Positions 1 to 8,070 of a DNA stretch of 64,000 nt are shown here, piece by piece. The translations under genes were made by a program, and so were the position numbers. The stretch covers positions 1 to 64,000 of the forward strand of contig JBLWWH010000010.1 of the NCBI GenBank assembly GCA_048268105.1. The letters are read 5' to 3'. The stretch is from Profundicola sp048268105. Its GTDB lineage: Bacteria > Bacteroidota > Bacteroidia > Flavobacteriales > Weeksellaceae. Each line of letters opens with the position of its first letter. The first letter of the stretch is position 1. The notes under the pieces were generated by a model that had not been told where the DNA came from, did no database searches, and saw only the letters and a program-made list of their open reading frames with translations.

Positions 1-137
1 CAACGTTTATGTATAAGAATAGTTGCGGGTTTGTATGCGAGGATTTTCCGAAGGAAAATCAGACGTTACAAACACGCAACGACCTTTGATTAAGCACTAA
101 ACCGCAATTATTTTTATACGGTGTTGTAGGGAGTTTT
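1..137. repeat. attC-like folded repeat at left edge
   Basis: This non-coding stretch can fold into nested stems. GATTTTCC/GGAAAATC at 42-60 forms a short hairpin. It sits inside 22-35 (GTTGCGGGTTTGTA) paired with 67-80 (TACAAACACGCAAC). An outer inverted repeat pairs 11-28 with 102-119 at 16 of 18 positions and competes for the same GTTGCGG segment. GTTGTAGG at 123-130 is repeated in inverted form as CCTACAAC at 880-887, on the other side of the single gene that follows. The architecture resembles an integron attC or a MITE-like cassette border. No recombinase is visible, so this is structural inference only. Confidence 0.45.
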
Positions 138-863
138 TTATTTATTCATAATGTAATTCTTTGACATACTTAATATCACTTTTTTGGCATCTTGTATATT
201 CATTGTATTTGCTGGTATTCCCCAACCTAACTCTCCGTGTCTTGAATTTATTCCTAAAAGCCCGAAATTATTTGCGGTTCCTGTAAATGCTTTAATGTCA
301 TTTTTAGTAAATCCACTTTCAGTTGTCAGAGCGTCAAAATCTTGAGAGTAAAATTTTAAAGTGTCATATATCGCATATAATGTTATCCAATTAAGTTTAT
401 TACCCGAAAGTAAAAGCAGACTTTGAACATCTTTTTCACTTTTTGAAAGGAAAGTTGCATAAACTATGAAATGAGAATTCCGCAGTTTTGCTTTTTTTAC
501 ATTATCAGTTACAGGATTTGCTGGAAATGGATTTATTGGCAGAATGTCGACGGTATTTAATGGTGTCAAATTCTCGTGTGTTACCCAATTTGTTAATCTT
601 GTAAAACTTACTTGTGAATCCCAATCGTGATTTACAAGATTTATATTTACAGCACCATTATACAAATTGAGAAGAAATAATCCTTTTCCCCAAATTTCAT
701 TTTTGTTGCTTAATTGAGTTAAGTATTCGGAAAAGAAAAAATATTGAGGTGGCATATCGTCTTCTTCAATAGCAATTATAGAAAACTCTTCGCTATTCAG
801 GGAATCGTGTGAATAGTGAGTTGTGTTAGTATTGTTAATTCCAAAGATTTTTCTGTCTGCCAT
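138..863 (-). CDS. Hypothetical cassette protein, 241 aa
   Basis: I do not recognise this protein. It has no signal peptide, membrane segment or obvious catalytic motif. The N-terminal 40 residues are polar and acidic, and the rest is a mixed alpha/beta composition typical of a soluble cytoplasmic protein. The ATG at 861-863 is the first available start. The gene stands alone: the nearest genes are more than 700 bp away on one side and beyond the window on the other. It is bracketed by inverted GTTGTAGG/CCTACAAC sequences, with a folded repeat at its 3' side. That layout (one promoterless gene between folded repeats) is typical of mobile gene cassettes. The function is unknown. Confidence 0.7.
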   Translation of the reverse strand: MADRKIFGINNTNTTHYSHDSLNSEEFSIIAIEEDDMPPQYFFFSEYLTQLSNKNEIWGKGLFLLNLYNGAVNINLVNHDWDSQVSFTRLTNWVTHENLTPLNTVDILPINPFPANPVTDNVKKAKLRNSHFIVYATFLSKSEKDVQSLLLLSGNKLNWITLYAIYDTLKFYSQDFDALTTESGFTKNDIKAFTGTANNFGLLGINSRHGELGWGIPANTMNIQDAKKVILSMSKNYIMNK

Positions 864-879
864 ATCGTTTTATTAATTG

Positions 880-1295
880 CCTACAACGTATTATACAACA
901 TCCAACATACGCTTTTACAGTTATTAGTATCAGGGCAATAGGAAATTCTGTTCTCCTTTAGAAATAGTCATAAGGCCATTTCCTTACCGAAATCATCAAC
1001 CAGACACCACTTCATTATAGATAACAAACACTATATATATAAACACACAATATAGAAATTACTTTTTCTATATTATTGTAAAAAATCGTAAATGCATATT
1101 AATATTTATTAAAAAAATAGAGATCAAGCTAAGCTATTTCAAAACTGATTACAGGGAAGAAAGATTGAAGTAAAAGTTACTAGTACGAAAAATAATTATG
1201 AAGCGTAAAAGCTAAAAAAAGAAATCCACGGAATAATAGACACTAATTCGGAAGAATTAAAAACGTAAAACGTAGGCAAATTGTGGGCAAATGAA
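880..1295. other. Non-coding stretch after cassette
   Basis: I see no credible gene here. It starts with the CCTACAAC border that mirrors 123-130 and continues as very AT-rich DNA, with a TATATATA run near 1031-1041 and poly-A/T tracts at 1060-1115. Short open frames in this interval and just after it overlap the hairpin repeats and have no protein-like composition. Confidence 0.5.
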
Positions 1296-1325
1296 AAAAC
1301 CAACACTTTACAAAGTGTTGGTTTT
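1296..1325. terminator. Perfect hairpin, bidirectional terminator type
   Basis: AAAACCAACACTTT is followed after two bases by its exact complement and flanked by A and T runs. It would therefore work as an intrinsic terminator for either strand. It lies five bases before the first copy of the GTGAC...GAGTTCAAACT repeat, the kind of spacing seen when a terminator follows a minus-strand RNA gene. Confidence 0.6.
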
Positions 1326-1329
1326 AGTA

Positions 1330-1361
1330 GTGACTTCAAGCGGACGGAGTTCAAACTATTT
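1330..1361. repeat. 32-bp imperfect direct repeat, copy A
   Basis: This 32-bp block matches 1504-1535 at 24 of 32 positions without gaps, including identical GTGAC and GAGTTCAAACT. Read on the minus strand, AGTTTGAACTC resembles a decayed tRNA T-arm. A tRNA relic or old attachment site is possible, but no full cloverleaf can be drawn. Confidence 0.4.
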
Positions 1362-1443
1362 AAAAACTGCCTTAGAACTAATTTTAGCAATTCAAGAATA
1401 GGATTCGCTGCACGCATCCCTCACAGCTCCGCTGTGAAAATAG

Positions 1444-1493
1444 AAAAAGGACAAAAAGAATTTTGAGTAAACTCAATTCCTTCTGTCCTTTTT
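1444..1493. terminator. Long hairpin, terminator type
   Basis: AAAAAGGACA at 1444-1453 pairs with TGTCCTTTTT at 1484-1493. An interrupted inner stem GAATT/AATTC and GAGT/ACTC extends it. The A and T tracts at the ends suit a bidirectional terminator. It precedes repeat copy B by 10 bp, much as the first hairpin precedes copy A. Confidence 0.55.
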
Positions 1494-1503
1494 CCAATTA
1501 TTC

Positions 1504-1535
1504 GTGACCACGAAGGTACAGAGTTCAAACTTTTT
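1504..1535. repeat. 32-bp imperfect direct repeat, copy B
   Basis: Second copy of the block at 1330-1361. It lies between a terminator-type hairpin and the 3' end of the KAP NTPase gene, so it marks the junction of the KAP module with older sequence. Confidence 0.4.
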
Positions 1536-1590
1536 GAATGAGGATATTGGGTTAATAATCTCTAAATCAAATCATTTGAGAATTTAGGTT

Positions 1591-3537
1591 TTAATTCACT
1601 ATTTCAATTCCATCAACTGCCTTTAGAAATTTCACTACTGCATTAGCAAATTCTTTTTGATTTTCTTCTTCGTTGATAAATGTCCAAGCATTAGGAAGAC
1701 GAGTATTCATTCTCATAACAACTGTATTGTGATGGTCATTCTTTGCTATTCCGTGATTGAAATCATAGTATTCAGGAAGTTCTTTATCTAATTGTTCCAA
1801 ATTTGCTAAAGTTGAATCAAAGCGTTCCCTTGCTTTTATCGTTACTGCATCAGGTTCATTTAGATTAGAATCAAAACTTTTATGTGGAGCTTTTATAAAA
1901 TACCAACATTCATATCTAGTTTCGATGCGGTAATCTTTTGCTCCTGGATGAATGGAAAAGTCTAACCTATATTTGTGCTTAGTGGGTTTTTGCAATATAT
2001 AAGTCAAGTTAGACTGAACTCTCTTTTGATTATATTGAAGTTCAATCCCAGACTCTTTAGCCAATGCTATTAAATATTTTGAAACTCGATTATTTAAACC
2101 TTTTAAGAAATGTGACTTGTGAATTTCTTTAGGTTTTACTTCCTCAATGGTATCATCGTAACTAGTAACTGATGCCACATCAATTGCATTGCTCATAATA
2201 TCTCCAACAGAAGAATCTTCTGAACTTCCAAGTGCTTCTTTTGCATTGTCTTCAATAAGAGATTTAAGTGTATTAAGCAAACGTGAGATTTGCATCGCTC
2301 TAGTGCTTAAATAACTTTCTCTTTGACAAAGTTGATAAAGAACCTGCTCCCATTCCTCATCAAAATATTCATTCTTACTAAGCTGCTCTTTTAACTCTTC
2401 ATCTAACTTATCGATCTTAAAAGTATCTAGTAACTGTTCATCCCAGTTTTCAAAATCAGGATAACGTTCTAAAGCACGATATATAAAAGGATAAGCTATT
2501 TGTATGCTAAAGACACCTATGTTTATGAGTTGTTGAAAATCGGATGGTTTGTTTTCCTGTTCCACCGCAAACATTACGTTCTTGACTAGCGATAAGCTAT
2601 TCAATAATCGTTTTATCGCTCTCGGATTTGAGCCTACTGTTTGGTGGCTTATCTCTACAATAGATTTCCCTGTAGCTTCATCAATGTCTTTAGATTCAAA
2701 ATAATTTATCTTTTTAAGACCTTCTAAAATCAACTTATCAATTTTATATTGGCCAACTGGCATTGTAAAGGGTAACTGAATTATCTTTTCGAAGAAGGAT
2801 CTAAACTCCCTTTCATTTTGAGAAGTCTTTTTTCCAAACTTTGGTTCTAATCCTTTTACAACAACATCATAATCTATGGCCAGAATGAAAATACAATTCT
2901 CTAGGTCAAAGATATTTTTAAGCAATTCTAATATTTGTACAGCTATGGGTGGGTTTATTCTGTCCAAGTCATCTATAAAAAACAAGAAACCCTTAGTCTT
3001 TTCATCTTTATTTACACACGTATTTATTTGTTCTTGTAACTCAGCGTGCAAATCTCTTAATGAAGATTGTCCAGCACTTTCTTCCCAAAGAGCATCTACT
3101 GCGTCTCCAGCAATTCCTGCTGTTGCCATATTTGCACCAGTCTTCATAAGACTTTTTGTGGCTGACATTAAAAATCGAGAAGCTTTCTTTTTTAGAGCTT
3201 GTACATTTTGATTTTTATCTTTTTCTAAAATCGAAATGACAGAACCTATAACTCCTTGAATGATATTAGTCATCGTGGTGTATTCATCGCTTAATAATGA
3301 ATACTCCCAAGTATTAACCCATATAGCTTGAAAGTTCTCTGAGCTATCACATAAATCGTGTTTGACAGAATTCATCAAAGATGTCTTCCCACTTCCCCAT
3401 TCGCCTTGAATGGCAATAGTTAAAGGAGTTTGTGCTGTGTTTATAAAATTAGTTAAGCCATTTTTATAGGCATCTATCCCGAGCTGATCTGGCAATCCTG
3501 CTTTCTTAGGAACATCTATGATGCTAGAAGTAATCAT
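1591..3537 (-). CDS. KAP-family P-loop NTPase
   Basis: A 648-residue KAP-type STAND-like NTPase. Walker A is GEWGSGKT at residues 45-52 and Walker B is FFIDDLDR near 187, followed by NPPIAVQILELLKN, the helix typical of the KAP family. Many KAP proteins carry membrane helices inserted in the NTPase core; I see none here, so this one is probably soluble. The C-terminal 150 residues are a separate mixed domain I cannot assign. Bacterial KAP NTPases are repeatedly found in anti-phage loci, where they are thought to act as switchable assembly platforms. The start codon shares one base with the stop of the preceding small gene (TAATG), which indicates translational coupling. Family assignment is confident; a defence role is inferred from context. 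Confidence 0.85.
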   Translation of the reverse strand: MITSSIIDVPKKAGLPDQLGIDAYKNGLTNFINTAQTPLTIAIQGEWGSGKTSLMNSVKHDLCDSSENFQAIWVNTWEYSLLSDEYTTMTNIIQGVIGSVISILEKDKNQNVQALKKKASRFLMSATKSLMKTGANMATAGIAGDAVDALWEESAGQSSLRDLHAELQEQINTCVNKDEKTKGFLFFIDDLDRINPPIAVQILELLKNIFDLENCIFILAIDYDVVVKGLEPKFGKKTSQNEREFRSFFEKIIQLPFTMPVGQYKIDKLILEGLKKINYFESKDIDEATGKSIVEISHQTVGSNPRAIKRLLNSLSLVKNVMFAVEQENKPSDFQQLINIGVFSIQIAYPFIYRALERYPDFENWDEQLLDTFKIDKLDEELKEQLSKNEYFDEEWEQVLYQLCQRESYLSTRAMQISRLLNTLKSLIEDNAKEALGSSEDSSVGDIMSNAIDVASVTSYDDTIEEVKPKEIHKSHFLKGLNNRVSKYLIALAKESGIELQYNQKRVQSNLTYILQKPTKHKYRLDFSIHPGAKDYRIETRYECWYFIKAPHKSFDSNLNEPDAVTIKARERFDSTLANLEQLDKELPEYYDFNHGIAKNDHHNTVVMRMNTRLPNAWTFINEEENQKEFANAVVKFLKAVDGIEIVN

Positions 3538-3833
3538 TAGGCTACTTTACGGCTTATACGTTTCCCTTTTTTATCATAGGTCTCGGCATAGTTTCCGTCT
3601 TGTACAGAAAAAGTTTCACCAGATGCTCCTAAAAAACGATCAAAATCATTTACAAATCTCGATAAGCGCTTTAGGTTTTCATCTAGTACTTCTGTGTAAT
3701 TTCCTTTCTGTAGAATCACTATCTCACTTGAATTACCCATAAATTCACCTTGAAAAACGGCTCTTTTTATACGCTTTCCTTTTTCATCTAAGGTTTCAAT
3801 GTAATTCCCTTTTATGCCGACACGTGCAATCAT
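3537..3833 (-). CDS. Small GNYxE-repeat protein, 98 aa
   Basis: This small basic protein consists of three repeats around G-N-Y-x-E-x-x-D-x-x-x-K-R-(I/L), at roughly residues 9-24, 44-59 and 79-95, separated by variable linkers. It has no signal or membrane segment. The repeat spacing (about 35 residues) suggests a small beta-rich solenoid or three hairpins. It is the first gene of a two-gene unit, and its TAA overlaps the ATG of the KAP NTPase, so it is likely a partner or sensor for that enzyme. I do not recognise a named family. Its promoter must lie in the 140-bp region shared with the divergent WYL gene. Confidence 0.75.
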   Translation of the reverse strand: MIARVGIKGNYIETLDEKGKRIKRAVFQGEFMGNSSEIVILQKGNYTEVLDENLKRLSRFVNDFDRFLGASGETFSVQDGNYAETYDKKGKRISRKVA

Positions 3834-3885
3834 ATATTTTTAATTAAATGGTTATCAATTTTAATACGTTCACAAAATAAGAATT

Positions 3886-3941
3886 TTATATCGCCATTTT
3901 GTGTCGTTTTATTTTTAAATTTATATCGACATACTTTGGCG
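3886..3941. promoter_or_regulatory. Twin TTATATCG boxes in divergent promoter region
   Basis: Two 21-bp direct repeats begin with TTATATCG at 3886 and 3921. They match at 16 of 21 positions with starts 35 bp apart. They lie between the divergent KAP unit and the WYL-led operon. A TAAATTTG at 3953-3960 matches the Bacteroidota -7 consensus TAnnTTTG, with a TTTG at 3935-3938 at a shorter than usual spacing. The boxes are plausible operators for the adjacent WYL regulator. Confidence 0.4.
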
Positions 3942-3973
3942 AGGTACATTTATAAATTTGAATTATAAATAAA

Positions 3974-4888
3974 ATGGCAAATTATAAACTATTGAAACGA
4001 CTGTCCTGCATAATGCATCTTGTAACGAGTAAAAGTGGTATTTCAAAAACTGAAATGATCGACAGATTGTTCGCAGACTTTGATATTGACACAACGCCTC
4101 GTACACTAGAAAGGGACTTGAAAAATTTGAAAGATGATTTTGGTATTGAGATTAATTACAGCAGATCCATACGTGGTTACGTCTTAGAAGAAGACGAGCG
4201 TCAGATAAGTAGCTTTTTGAAGTTTGCTGAGTTTTCTTCCTTAGCAGAAATGTATGAGGAAGGAATTAAAGATTATAAATCTTTTAATAAATACATAATT
4301 CCAGATGACAGTTCAGATTTCACAGGGCTGCATAATATGACCAGGATAGTTAAGGGAATTACGCTTTCGCGAAAGCTAAATTTTACCAAAGAGAACTATT
4401 ACAAAGAAACTAGAAAGACGTATACGGTTACTCCATTACGTTTAAAAGAATATTTAAACAGATGGTACTTAATTGCGGTTCCTGAAGGAGAGAATGAAAT
4501 CAGAAACTTTGGTATTGATAGAATATCAGATTTAAAATTGACAGATACGCCAAGCGATTTATCTCAAGACTTTGAGGCTCAAATTAAGCTGTATGAAGAT
4601 ATTGTAGGTCTTAATTACAACGAATCAGAAAAAGTAGAAAAAGTTGTTTTGAAAGCTGATAATAAGCAGTTGAAATATTTAAGAAGCTTACCGCTTCACA
4701 AGTCGCAAGTGTGCGTAGATGGTATTAACGGAAAATGGGGAGAGGCAATTTTTCATATAAAGCCTAACTATGAATTTGAAACACAAGTTCTAAAAATGGC
4801 TGGAATGGTCGCAATAAAAGAACCTAAATGGCTGAGAGAGAAAATGAAAAATCATATTGGTAGTATGCAGAAACTATACATCGATTAA
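3974..4888 (+). CDS. WYL-domain transcriptional regulator
   Basis: A 304-residue regulator with a DeoR/YafY-like winged helix in the first 65 residues (TPRTLERDLKNLKDDFGIEI is the recognition region) and a WYL domain centred on NRWYLIAV near residues 161-168, followed by FGIDRISDL. A C-terminal extension of the WCX type follows. WYL proteins bind nucleic-acid-type ligands or DNA ends and often head defence operons, repressing them until damage or infection. It is the first gene of a run of eight same-strand genes ending with jetD; the next start follows after 16 bp. GCTTTCGCGAAAGC at 4363-4376 lies inside it and is read as LSRKL. Confidence 0.88.
   Translation: MANYKLLKRLSCIMHLVTSKSGISKTEMIDRLFADFDIDTTPRTLERDLKNLKDDFGIEINYSRSIRGYVLEEDERQISSFLKFAEFSSLAEMYEEGIKDYKSFNKYIIPDDSSDFTGLHNMTRIVKGITLSRKLNFTKENYYKETRKTYTVTPLRLKEYLNRWYLIAVPEGENEIRNFGIDRISDLKLTDTPSDLSQDFEAQIKLYEDIVGLNYNESEKVEKVVLKADNKQLKYLRSLPLHKSQVCVDGINGKWGEAIFHIKPNYEFETQVLKMAGMVAIKEPKWLREKMKNHIGSMQKLYID
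4363..4376. repeat. GCTTTCGCGAAAGC palindrome (WYL gene)
   Basis: Perfect 14-bp palindrome inside the WYL gene, read in the frame giving LSRK. Confidence 0.85.
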
Positions 4889-4904
4889 TAAATAAGGAAA
4901 AGCT

Positions 4905-5531
4905 ATGCTGAAAATAAAGCAAGGACAAAAACTAGGGAATTTTTTAAACAATAATGAAGATAATCTGACCTTCAATGTGTTTACCAGACTCTTGTATCTA
5001 AAAGAAGCTACTTTCATAGAGATATTAAAAAATGCTTTTGGTATAAAGTATGAGCTTAAAAATCTTAATTCGGTTACTTTTTGGCCTAGCTGGAATGCTT
5101 TAAATACTAACAATAATAAGAGAGTAATTCCAGATCTATTTATAAGATGTCAGGACTACGATGTTGTAATTGAAGCTAAGCGCTATGACTTAGGACAACA
5201 GTATGATGGACAGTGGGAAAATCAAATTAATGCCTATCTAAATGAATATGGGAGTGATAATAAGAGACTTCTATATATCCCCTTAGGCGGAATGAGTTAT
5301 AGTAAATTCAATAATACTGTAGTTGATATGTATCAGTCCTATTGGTTTCAATTAGCAAACGCTTGCGAGCGATTACTTGGTGAGCTTTCTGACAATGATA
5401 ATAGTACATCTAAAATTCTAGTTGATGTACTGAGAATATTAGCCTTTTATGGTCATACATCCCTCAAAACACTTAATTCCTTACCTCAAATTAAGATAAC
5501 AACAACGCCTAATTATTTTATAAATGACTAG
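4905..5531 (+). CDS. PD-(D/E)XK nuclease-like protein
   Basis: A 208-residue protein with the classical nuclease core: P76-D77 in VIPDLFI, then E90-A91-K92 in VVIEAKRYD at the end of the next strand, followed by QWENQINAY, the helix that usually carries the motif IV glutamine. No other domain is visible. Such stand-alone proteins cut DNA in restriction or repair systems. It is second in the WYL-Wadjet operon, and its 3' end overlaps the next gene by 8 bp. Wadjet already has its own nuclease (JetD), so this is either an extra effector or part of a second system sharing the operon with the next two genes. Confidence 0.75.
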   Translation: MLKIKQGQKLGNFLNNNEDNLTFNVFTRLLYLKEATFIEILKNAFGIKYELKNLNSVTFWPSWNALNTNNNKRVIPDLFIRCQDYDVVIEAKRYDLGQQYDGQWENQINAYLNEYGSDNKRLLYIPLGGMSYSKFNNTVVDMYQSYWFQLANACERLLGELSDNDNSTSKILVDVLRILAFYGHTSLKTLNSLPQIKITTTPNYFIND

Positions 5532-6108
5532 AGACAAAACACAAGAAGCACTTTGCGATGTACGTAAAGCATATAGATTAATATTTGCATATCAAAGACG
5601 TATTCTTGATTCAATAAGACTACTTACTCAGGAATATGAAGTATTATATGGTGGGCCAAAGTTTGCAGGTAGTCCTAAATTCAAACGTTTTGAGTTTGAC
5701 AGGTGGAGTTGGGATTATTTACCACTTTATCAGGCAATATTTAAGTTCAGAATTAATCCAGAATTTGAATTGTCAATTTATATAAACGCAGACAATGGGT
5801 TCTTCCTTAATGATAGAGGTAATCATCTTGATAGGACTAACCTAGATAGATTTGAGGATGCTGAAAACAGTGATTCATATATCACTTTAATTGTTGCGAA
5901 CGAACACTACAATCACGAACAAAGAGTTGCACTCAACAATAAACTGATTACTAATAAAATCACAGATAATAAGTTGAGTGACGAACATTTTATTGCTAAA
6001 CGCTATGACTTAGAAGACTTAATAGATGTTCAGTCAATAAAAGCTGTAAGAGCAAACTTTAAGAGCTATTGCTTTAGTGTAAATCCAAGCCTTAAAATAT
6101 TTTCTTAA
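5524..6108 (+). CDS. Hypothetical protein, 194 aa, in nuclease/Wadjet operon
   Basis: I do not recognise this family. The first 40 residues are helical and basic (VRKAYRLIFAYQRRILDSIRL). The middle is aromatic-rich (FDRWSWDYLPLYQAIF), and the rest is mixed alpha/beta. There is no signal, membrane segment or catalytic motif. It overlaps the PD-(D/E)XK gene upstream by 8 bp and its TAATG junction overlaps the DUF2779 gene downstream, so all three are probably made in fixed ratio and may work together. The sequence composition suggests a soluble partner of the nuclease. Confidence 0.75.
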   Translation: MTRDKTQEALCDVRKAYRLIFAYQRRILDSIRLLTQEYEVLYGGPKFAGSPKFKRFEFDRWSWDYLPLYQAIFKFRINPEFELSIYINADNGFFLNDRGNHLDRTNLDRFEDAENSDSYITLIVANEHYNHEQRVALNNKLITNKITDNKLSDEHFIAKRYDLEDLIDVQSIKAVRANFKSYCFSVNPSLKIFS

Positions 6109-8066
6109 TGACTAAACCACGCTATCTAACTAAATCCAGATTTAAGTTGGCACTTGATTGTCCAACCAAGTTATTCTATACTAGAAAGAAAGAATACGAA
6201 GACTCTAGTGAAACTGATACATTTCTAGAAGCTTTAGCTCAAGGAGGCTTTCAGGTAGAAGAACTAGCTAGAATGGAATACCCAGATGGAATCGCTATTC
6301 TTGGTGAGGATTGGAATTATCAAAAACTTGCAGATAAAACAAGTGAGTTATTACACAATGAGAATGTTGTAATTTTTGAAGCAGCATTCTTATTTGAAGG
6401 TCTATTTATTAGAACTGATATACTTGTAAAGCAAGGCAATAAAATCAAATTAATTGAGGTAAAAGCTAAATCTATAGATAGCGCTCATCACGATAGTTTT
6501 ATAAATTCAAGAGGTGGTTTAAGTTGGTCTGATTATTTATATGATGTCGCATTTCAGAAATATATAACGCAAAGGTGTCATCCTGAATGGAATATTACAC
6601 CCTATCTTAATCTAGTAGATAAATCGAAAAAGACTACTGTTGATGGCTTAAATCAGCATTTTAAAATAGCTCAGAACATCGATTTAAGAACCGGAATAAT
6701 AACGACATCTGAACTTACTAAAGAGCAAATAGGAGATTCTATTCTTTGTAACATTAATGTGGATGCCGAAGTGAATTTAATTCACAATGAGAACCCTCTT
6801 TTTGAAGCCCAATCATTTGAAGATTGTGTTTTATTCTTTAGAGATCACTATAAAAATGACACGCGCTTAGAGACTCCTATTGGTAAGCATTGTAAAGGAT
6901 GTGAATACAGAGTTGACGATACTGAGTCAGAAGTAAAAAGTGGTTATCACGAATGTTGGAGCAATCAGTTATCGCTTTCGCGAAAGCGTATTTCAGAACC
7001 TAAAAGTTATGATGTATGGAACTTTAGAGGCAGCGGAAACCTTTTTGACCAAGGCATTGTTTTTATGGATCAAATTGAACCACATCACGTCAATATAGAA
7101 CTAGAAGCAAATGTGATTAGTAATTCTGAACGCAGATGGTTGCAGGTAGAAAAAAATAAAGATGGAGACAACACTCCACATTTTGAGGTTGACGGGTTAC
7201 GTGAAGAAATGAATCGCTGGAAGTATCCTTTAAATTTTATTGATTTTGAAACTACTGCGGTGGCCATACCATTTACTGCAGGCAGAAAACCATACGAGCA
7301 ATTAGCATTTCAATATAGCCATCACATTGTTTTTGAAGATGGCACTATTGAGCATTATTCAGAACACCTTGACACAAAAATCGGTCATTTTCCAAATTTC
7401 GATTTTGTGAGAGCCTTGAGCGATTCTTTGTCTAAAAATCAAGGTTCAATCTTTAGGTATCACAATCACGAAAACACCATACTTAATAAAATCTATGGGC
7501 AGTTACTAGAATCGAAAGAAAACGATAAAGATGTTCTTATTTCATTCATTGAATCTATTAGCCATAACACAGGAAGTTCTGCTAGGACTTGGTCTGGTTC
7601 AAGAGATATGATAGACCTCTTTCAAGTGGTAAAGAATTACTATTTTCATCCAGAAATGAACGGAAGCTTATCTATAAAAGCTGTTCTTCCTGCGGTCTTA
7701 AATACTAGTGAAGTGATAAAGGAAAAATATGTAAAACCAATAAGTGATATCAACCTAACCTCTAAAAACTTCCCGCAAGATTATGTGTTTCTTCAGTTTG
7801 AAGATGGAAATGCTATAAGTCCATATAAGGCATTACCATCTGTTTATGAAAATTGGTCACAAGAACAATTAGATAATGCATTAGCAAACATAGGTGATAT
7901 TGCAGATGGAGGAACAGCTCTAACAGCATATGCAAAATTGCAGTTTGAAGAAGTAACACTAGAGGAACGTGACGCACTTGAAAGTGCGCTACTAAGATAT
8001 TGCGAGCTAGACACGCTTGCGATGGTAATGATATATGAGCATTTTAAAGAATTAATAGAATCGTAA
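6108..8066 (+). CDS. DUF2779 protein: Cas4-like plus DEDD-type nuclease
   Basis: A 652-residue protein with two nuclease-like parts. The N-terminal part looks like a Cas4/AddB-type RecB nuclease: cysteine 18 in DCPTKLFY, an acidic residue in RTDILV near 102, E-V-K in LIEVKAK near 116, then a CKGC motif near 262-265 and a further cysteine in YHECW near 283, enough for an iron-sulfur cluster. The C-terminal part is DUF2779: FIDFETT near 378 and YCELDTLAMV near 631 match the first and last acidic motifs of DEDD exonucleases. Domains are from sight; activity is inferred. GCTTTCGCGAAAGC occurs at 6974-6987. The gene lies 4 bp before jetA. Confidence 0.8.
   Translation: MTKPRYLTKSRFKLALDCPTKLFYTRKKEYEDSSETDTFLEALAQGGFQVEELARMEYPDGIAILGEDWNYQKLADKTSELLHNENVVIFEAAFLFEGLFIRTDILVKQGNKIKLIEVKAKSIDSAHHDSFINSRGGLSWSDYLYDVAFQKYITQRCHPEWNITPYLNLVDKSKKTTVDGLNQHFKIAQNIDLRTGIITTSELTKEQIGDSILCNINVDAEVNLIHNENPLFEAQSFEDCVLFFRDHYKNDTRLETPIGKHCKGCEYRVDDTESEVKSGYHECWSNQLSLSRKRISEPKSYDVWNFRGSGNLFDQGIVFMDQIEPHHVNIELEANVISNSERRWLQVEKNKDGDNTPHFEVDGLREEMNRWKYPLNFIDFETTAVAIPFTAGRKPYEQLAFQYSHHIVFEDGTIEHYSEHLDTKIGHFPNFDFVRALSDSLSKNQGSIFRYHNHENTILNKIYGQLLESKENDKDVLISFIESISHNTGSSARTWSGSRDMIDLFQVVKNYYFHPEMNGSLSIKAVLPAVLNTSEVIKEKYVKPISDINLTSKNFPQDYVFLQFEDGNAISPYKALPSVYENWSQEQLDNALANIGDIADGGTALTAYAKLQFEEVTLEERDALESALLRYCELDTLAMVMIYEHFKELIES
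6974..6987. repeat. GCTTTCGCGAAAGC palindrome (DUF2779 gene)
   Basis: Perfect copy, extended by one base pair on each side to 16 bp, read as LSRKR between the two nuclease halves. Confidence 0.85.
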
Positions 8067-8070
8067 TTGA

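Noticed and set aside
1196..1466. Small genes over the hairpin region
   Set aside because: The open frames on both strands cross the perfect hairpin and the direct repeat, so they are products of repeated DNA.
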